This document shows, in pieces, positions 60,008 to 64,000 of a DNA stretch of 64,000 bases. Below the pieces are notes generated by a model that saw only the letters and a list, made by a program, of their open reading frames with translations, did no database searches and was not told the DNA's origin. Source of the DNA: Bacteriovoracaceae bacterium (GTDB lineage: Bacteria; Bdellovibrionota; Bacteriovoracia; Bacteriovoracales; Bacteriovoracaceae); assembly GCA_023137315.1 (NCBI GenBank), contig JAGLPP010000070.1, forward strand, positions 1-64,000, written 5' to 3'. The first letter of the stretch is position 1. Every line of letters begins with the position of its first letter. Position numbers and translations under genes: made by a program.

Positions 60008-60445
60008 CTAGTTACAACCGCGTATCGCAATCTGAGCATACTGCTGTGATGCAACCTTTATCAATTTATTAATCTCAGAATGATTTTTTTCATTTCGTTG
60101 TTCTTCCTTTGTACCTACATATTCCATGTTATCTGAACCAAAAGATTCTACGCCATCAATTCCCGCTTGAGCAAACAGGGATGTAGGCAAACTGTCTTTC
60201 CAGTTACCCAAAACAAGAATAAATTCTCCGAGAGTTTTTTCCGCCTCGTCTTCGTTGGCAACTTTATTCGTCTCTAGAAATTTTTCCTTTACATATTTCG
60301 GAACAATAACGTTACCATTTTTCATCATGCCTTCTATCTTTTCAAGAGTTTCTGAATATCCTCCACATACATTTTCCCCTCGATCGGCAAAAGCAACTAT
60401 TGAAAACATTGACATCATCATTATTGTTATTAATAATTTTTTCAC
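60008..60445 (-). CDS. Small exported protein of unknown function
   Basis: The protein has 145 residues with a signal peptide (LLITIMMMSMFSIVAFA). The mature protein is acidic and helical in appearance, with two Cys (VCGGY near the start and the last-but-one residue) that may form a disulfide. No family is recognised. It has its own intrinsic terminator downstream, so it is transcribed as a single gene. Confidence 0.72.
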   Translation of the reverse strand: MKKLLITIMMMSMFSIVAFADRGENVCGGYSETLEKIEGMMKNGNVIVPKYVKEKFLETNKVANEDEAEKTLGEFILVLGNWKDSLPTSLFAQAGIDGVESFGSDNMEYVGTKEEQRNEKNHSEINKLIKVASQQYAQIAIRGCN

Positions 60446-60589
60446 GCAAAAACCTCCGTTTATTATTCAACCTTTATTCGGGTTGAGATATTTTGTATTA
60501 ATCCATTTTTACTTGAAATTTGAATTATATTCGATATAAAAACGTAAAATTGTAATTTTTACCACAATGCGTCAAAACTGACTCCATTT

Positions 60590-60620
60590 TTGACACTCGA
60601 CTATCGTATCCCATTGTAAA
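60590..60620 (+). promoter_or_regulatory. Possible promoter of the LamG/TSP3 protein gene
   Basis: A consensus -35 TTGACA at 60590-60595 and a fair -10 TGTAAA at 60615-60620 (19-nt spacing) lie about 90 bases before the ATG at 60710. The rest of the region 60446-60709 shows no gene. Confidence 0.38.
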
Positions 60621-60709
60621 TAGGTTAAAAGTCTAAGAATTTCATTCTTTCTACTGGCATTTATATTGCACTGTAATTACCAAGTTAAAAAAACACATGG
60701 GAGGGATAC

Positions 60710-61681
60710 ATGAAATTCAAGTTTTTTTATTTTTTTCTAATTGCGACACTTTTCACACTAACACTAAGTGCCCATAGCATTACCTTCACTGATGACTTTA
60801 ACGACGGAGATATGGAAGGATGGACGATGAAATCCGGTTATTGGAGCAATCCTGGCGATAATCTCCTTAGCTCCTACTATAATTATGGCATTCTCTGGAA
60901 GGATGATAGTTTTGGCATGGATCAACAGGCCAGTGTTGACGCTTATTTTGTTGATGGCCGTATCTCCAAAAGTGCAGTAATTCGCTTACGCAGTGGAAAC
61001 TCCGGTTACGGACCAAATCCGTATTTTGATCACGGCTATGTTGCATTAGTAATGACCAACTACGTGGCTATTCAAAATTGTGTTCGACCTTATTTCCAAC
61101 TACATTTGGCAAACATGAACGTTGATTTGCCGACCAATACATGGCACAACGTCGAATTTTCGGTTGAGGGAACCGGCACCAATACCCGTTTGATTTTAAA
61201 GGTCAACGGTGAGGTTTATCTTGATGTTTATGATACCTCGGCTTATTCACATGACGATGGTGGAGTTATCGCTCTTGGCGCAAGCAATCACATCAACCGA
61301 CAAATTGTTTATGATAACTTTGTAGGGGAAATTACAGGCCCGGATAGCGATGGTGACGGCATTGAAGATGCTGATGATCTTTGTGTTGATGAAGATGCCA
61401 CAGGACTGGATGCCAACAAGGATGGATGTATCGACACTACAGAAAATATGTCCGAAATAATTTTTGAAATGGACATCCCCGAGCAAATTGCCAGCACTCT
61501 TGATAAATCACTTGATGGTATTCAGACTGCCATTGATGAACTTCCTGAAGAAGTTCTGGAAAACAGAATAAACGCTCTTATCAACAAAATTAATGCCCAA
61601 AGTGACAAGAAAATCAGTATAGAGGACGCTCAATTTCTTATTGAATTCGCTGAAAATATTTTGAAAAGTGCTTCAGAATAA
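60710..61681 (+). CDS. Exported LamG/concanavalin-like protein with thrombospondin type 3 calcium repeats
   Basis: The protein has 323 residues with a signal peptide (FFYFFLIATLFTLTLSAHS). Residues 25-205 resemble a jelly-roll lectin-type domain (FTDDFNDGDMEGWTMKSGYW, then WHNVEFSVEGTGTNTRLILKVNGEVYLDVYD). Residues 215-245 have Asp-rich calcium-binding repeats (DSDGDGIEDADDLC, LDANKDGCIDTTE). The C-terminal 75 residues are helical. It is predicted to bind carbohydrate or a surface outside the cell. GGGAGGG precedes the ATG, and an intrinsic terminator follows the stop. Confidence 0.82.
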   Translation: MKFKFFYFFLIATLFTLTLSAHSITFTDDFNDGDMEGWTMKSGYWSNPGDNLLSSYYNYGILWKDDSFGMDQQASVDAYFVDGRISKSAVIRLRSGNSGYGPNPYFDHGYVALVMTNYVAIQNCVRPYFQLHLANMNVDLPTNTWHNVEFSVEGTGTNTRLILKVNGEVYLDVYDTSAYSHDDGGVIALGASNHINRQIVYDNFVGEITGPDSDGDGIEDADDLCVDEDATGLDANKDGCIDTTENMSEIIFEMDIPEQIASTLDKSLDGIQTAIDELPEEVLENRINALINKINAQSDKKISIEDAQFLIEFAENILKSASE

Positions 61682-61703
61682 TATCACAAATTATTTATCC
61701 GGG

Positions 61704-61732
61704 CCCCCCTGGTTTAAAGGCCGGGGGGTTTT
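61704..61732 (+). terminator. Intrinsic terminator after the LamG/TSP3 gene
   Basis: CCCCCC and GGGGGG (61704-61709 and 61723-61728) form a strong stem, followed by TTTTA. It lies 23 bases after the stop codon. Confidence 0.88.
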
Positions 61733-61766
61733 ATAGATCACTGTCGTTAAAAGTAATTGCCTCCGC

Positions 61767-62057
61767 TTACCTGTCTCCATCAAATTCATTTCCACAATCA
61801 CCGGTGTTTTTCACTTCAAATAATCTTTCACCTGCGTGCTTTATTTCGTAGTAACAACTTTCATCCAATCCATCAATTCCTGTAAGCACGCTGGAAAAAT
61901 ATAAAATTTTTCCAACTTCATTTTCCGCATCAACAAAAGCAATTACATATTGAGAAGAAATATGTCCCGTAAAAATTCTAGCAATGGTTGTCTCCACTTG
62001 AGAAAACACAGTTACCGAACTAATCATAAACAATAATCCTAAAATAATTTTTTTCAT
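61767..62057 (-). CDS. Small exported protein of unknown function
   Basis: About 96 residues from ATG 62057, preceded by GGAGAAAC; ATG 62087 would place extra residues before the signal peptide (KKIILGLLFMISSVTVFS). The mature part has two Cys (ESCYYEIK and NTGDCGNEF) and is otherwise not recognised. Extracytoplasmic location is predicted. Confidence 0.65.
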   Translation of the reverse strand: MKKIILGLLFMISSVTVFSQVETTIARIFTGHISSQYVIAFVDAENEVGKILYFSSVLTGIDGLDESCYYEIKHAGERLFEVKNTGDCGNEFDGDR

Positions 62058-62248
62058 AACCGTTTCTCCAATTAATGTTTCAGGCACCTGCCGCTTATAT
62101 CAAATTTCGAGGAAAACAATCAATCGAAATGACTCGTTTGTAATCAATCGTATAAATTCTACATGGAGAACATGTTCAAAAAGTTCCTAAAATCAGTTAG
62201 TTACCATATACGGGATTTATAACCCATTATCTCTAGTAAATGTGAATT

Positions 62249-62620
62249 ATGATAAAATCAAATGGTCGATATGAAAAAAAACGATTATATCAACCAATAT
62301 ACACTGCTTTTATACTGATACTCACCATCTCATGTGCCGGTGATCCCACTACTGCACTGATCGAATCTTTAAACAATTCACCGATTGTTTTTATCGAAGC
62401 GAGTGATGGAAATATTATTGCCGCCGGATATACCAGAAATTCCGTAATTGCGGCACCTGCTGCCTACATAGCACGAATGAATTCCACAGGAACGGTCGTG
62501 TTTTGGGATAGAGCTTACGGAGGTGCCAGCAACGATATTATACGTTCCATAATACAACTTACCGATGAAAGTCTTGTAGCCGTTGGAATAAATGGATACT
62601 TCTATCAATACTTTTTTTAA
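62249..62620 (+). pseudogene. Truncated lipoprotein with delta-60/beta-propeller-like repeat
   Basis: The open frame has 123 residues. It begins with a hydrophobic segment and a lipobox-like LTISC, then a repeat of the type EASDGNIIAAGYTRN, AYIARMNSTGTVVFWDRAYGG and LTDESLVAVG, which in larger proteins is repeated many times in a beta-propeller. The frame ends after about one and a half repeats (GYFYQYFF) at a TAA inside a T-rich run, and no other frame continues the repeat. It is probably the 5' remnant of a larger gene. Confidence 0.5.
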
Positions 62621-62895
62621 ATTTCATGCCATCAGTAGTTGTCCAGGCAAAATACGTTCTTGAACCATATGGTGGAGTAAATATTTTTTCCACCATGAAA
62701 AAGGAAGTGGATATGGAGTGGCAATGAGTTATTTGCCACGCTCATATTTCAGTATCAATTTTTAATATCGAAATTTTGTACTTAATGAACACTGGGATTT
62801 TAGCACCCAGAAAAAGAGCAGCTTATCATCCGCCTACAAGGTAAATGAGTATCTGATTACCGTAAGTATACCACTTTCGTTTTTTTAAATAATTT
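62621..62895. other. Non-coding or decayed stretch
   Basis: About 275 bases without a convincing gene. It holds a hairpin (ATGGTGGA pairing with TCCACCAT, 62669-62696) without a T-tract, and a second short stem (CTGGG/CCCAG near 62790-62810). It may be the decayed remainder of the truncated lipoprotein gene and the end region of the helicase gene. Confidence 0.4.
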
Positions 62896-63999
62896 TTAGC
62901 GTGACCGCGATGAACGGCTAAAACCTTTCCCATTGTGCCTGCGTCCCCTATTACTGCGCGGTGATATCTGGCGGTCTTTTGGTCTGGCTTCAAGATGAGC
63001 AGAATCATCAATTTGACGAATTTCCTTGTTGAAACGATAAGAAAACAAAAGCTTCAAAATTTGATCCTTGGACAAATCCTGGAAGTAGCCTTGAAAATAT
63101 TCGAATGTCTGATCGATTTTAAATGCCTCATCCTTATCAACAACTGCGACTTTGAGAGCATTCATTTTATTCAACTCATTGAAGACTTTTATTTTTTTCA
63201 GATCTGTCGAATTGGGCAACTTGAGTTTCTCAATTTTTTGACCAATCATGTACTCGATTTGCTTCAGTTTTCTTATATCTCCGGGGGTAGTAAAACTGAT
63301 GGCCGTTCCTTTCGTTCCCGCCCGACCGGTTCTGCCTATACGATGTACATAGGATTCATTTTGCCTTGGCAACCCCATATTGAATACATGGGTGATATTG
63401 GAAACGTCAATCCCCCTTCCAGCAACATCCGTACAGACCAAAAAATCTGCCCTCTTCTCTTTAAACTTCCTCATGGCAAAATCCCTTTGCGCCTGACCAA
63501 GTTCCCCATGCAAGGCCACCACGGAAATTCCCTTGGTCAACATAAACTCAGCCAATTCCTTGGTTTCCTGCCTGGTCTCGCAAAAAATCATGCCATAGCA
63601 TTCTTCTGTGCTATCGATAAAGCGTTGCAGGGCTTCGACAAAATACTTCTTTCTCACAACACAATAATATTGCTTGATGTCCTCATTACTCAGCGTTTTT
63701 TTCTCCACCTTCATAATTTTGGGTTTTGAAAATTTCTTTTCAATAAGCCTTATGACCTGAGCATGCATTGTGGCCGAAAACATCCACATCCTTTTATTTT
63801 TGTTAAGAGAATCTATGATGGTTTGCACATCTTCAACAAATCCCATATTCAACATTTCGTCAGCTTCATCAATTATCAAATGATGACAGTCATTTAGCTT
63901 GAGAATTTTTTGTTTGATGAGATCGATAATCCTTCCAGGGGTCCCCACAACAATCTGCGGACGATCTTTTTTAAGAGCGTTTATTTGCCTGGTATATGG
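62896..63999 (-). CDS. DEAD-box RNA helicase, C-terminal part (gene continues past the window end)
   Basis: The frame is open through the window edge, so GTG 63948 is an internal Val codon and not the start. Present motifs are TPGRIIDL (Ib), IIDEADEMLNMGF (II, DEAD), FSATMHAQV (III), IFCETRQETKELAEF (IV), CTDVAGRGIDV (V) and YVHRIGRTGRAGTKG (VI). The C-terminus is Arg/Lys/Ser-rich (SNRGRRHNGKGFSRSSRSR), an RNA-binding tail typical of CsdA/RhlE-type proteins. It unwinds RNA in ribosome assembly or mRNA turnover. The subgroup is not decided. Confidence 0.93.
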   Translation of the reverse strand, partial: PYTRQINALKKDRPQIVVGTPGRIIDLIKQKILKLNDCHHLIIDEADEMLNMGFVEDVQTIIDSLNKNKRMWMFSATMHAQVIRLIEKKFSKPKIMKVEKKTLSNEDIKQYYCVVRKKYFVEALQRFIDSTEECYGMIFCETRQETKELAEFMLTKGISVVALHGELGQAQRDFAMRKFKEKRADFLVCTDVAGRGIDVSNITHVFNMGLPRQNESYVHRIGRTGRAGTKGTAISFTTPGDIRKLKQIEYMIGQKIEKLKLPNSTDLKKIKVFNELNKMNALKVAVVDKDEAFKIDQTFEYFQGYFQDLSKDQILKLLFSYRFNKEIRQIDDSAHLEARPKDRQISPRSNRGRRHNGKGFSRSSRSR

Positions 64000-64000
64000 A

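Noticed and set aside
62669-62696. Hairpin ATGGTGGA/TCCACCAT as a terminator
   Set aside because: No T-tract follows on either strand and the loop is long and AT-rich.
1-64000. tRNA, rRNA, CRISPR arrays, IS elements, phage genes
   Set aside because: Looked for cloverleaf-type sequences, regular direct repeats, transposase motifs and phage structural genes; none were convincing by eye.

Overview
The window is gene-dense, low-GC DNA from a Gram-negative (diderm) bacterium. It carries a lipid A and outer-membrane biogenesis operon (lolC/E-like, lolD, bamA, skp, lpxD, fabZ, lpxA, lpxB, lpxK), many exported proteins with Sec signal peptides, a prfB with the classical +1 frameshift, and several two-component and PilZ-type signalling genes. 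The mix of exported hydrolases, very large unknown secreted proteins and low GC suggests the Bdellovibrionota/Bacteriovoracia group of predatory bacteria. That is an inference from style and gene content; no rRNA is present to confirm it. I see no tRNA, rRNA, CRISPR array, insertion sequence or prophage.

Layout. (1) 1-6.65 kb: a two-component pair, then a YcaO protein, a GNAT protein, a B12-binding radical SAM protein, a second GNAT protein and a hybrid histidine kinase. This looks like a peptide- or small-molecule-modification island, with a strongly translated mini-ORF carrying an amber codon just upstream of ycaO. (2) 6.87-11.8 kb: a coupled four-gene operon (alkyl-DHAP synthase-like, GlpD, lipid kinase, SDR), best read as ether-lipid or glycerolipid metabolism. 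(3) 11.9-16.6 kb: exported nuclease, alkaline phosphatase, PiT phosphate transporter with DUF47 partner and a PhnA-like protein, a phosphate-scavenging set. (4) 16.7-20.3 kb: a two-gene operon encoding a multidomain class III nucleotide cyclase (RyR-like, TPR, SLOG-like, cyclase) followed by a TIR protein with a membrane anchor. This is the best candidate for an undescribed Pycsar-like conflict or signalling system. (5) 20.4-24.4 kb: exported and membrane proteins of mostly unknown role. (6) 24.4-27.6 kb: coaE, mazG, ybeY and prfB. (7) 27.6-39.2 kb: the envelope operon. (8) 39.2-43.7 kb: a 1510-residue secreted protein built of repeated paired-cysteine modules. (9) 44-50.5 kb: indolepyruvate oxidoreductase subunits, metF, a Lys-rich DUF2934-like protein, a GYF/PilZ protein with a broken or unusual 5' end, an M20 deacylase and a 2H phosphoesterase-like protein. 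(10) 50.7-54.6 kb: an exported fusion of a SelO-like AMPylator pseudokinase with a NadD-like nucleotidyltransferase, followed by an exported esterase-PDZ protein. (11) 54.6-64 kb: transporter, thrB, MBL hydrolase, CheR-like methyltransferase, GNAT, a membrane protein with a lone histidine-kinase H-box, an N-formylglutamate amidohydrolase-like protein, small secreted proteins, a truncated lipoprotein gene and the 3' part of a DEAD-box helicase.

How the parts work together. Regions 6 and 7 are housekeeping and form coherent pathways: lipoprotein release, outer-membrane protein assembly and lipid A synthesis. Regions 1, 4, 8 and 10 are accessory and hold the unusual biology. All family calls come from reading motifs by eye; no database search was run.
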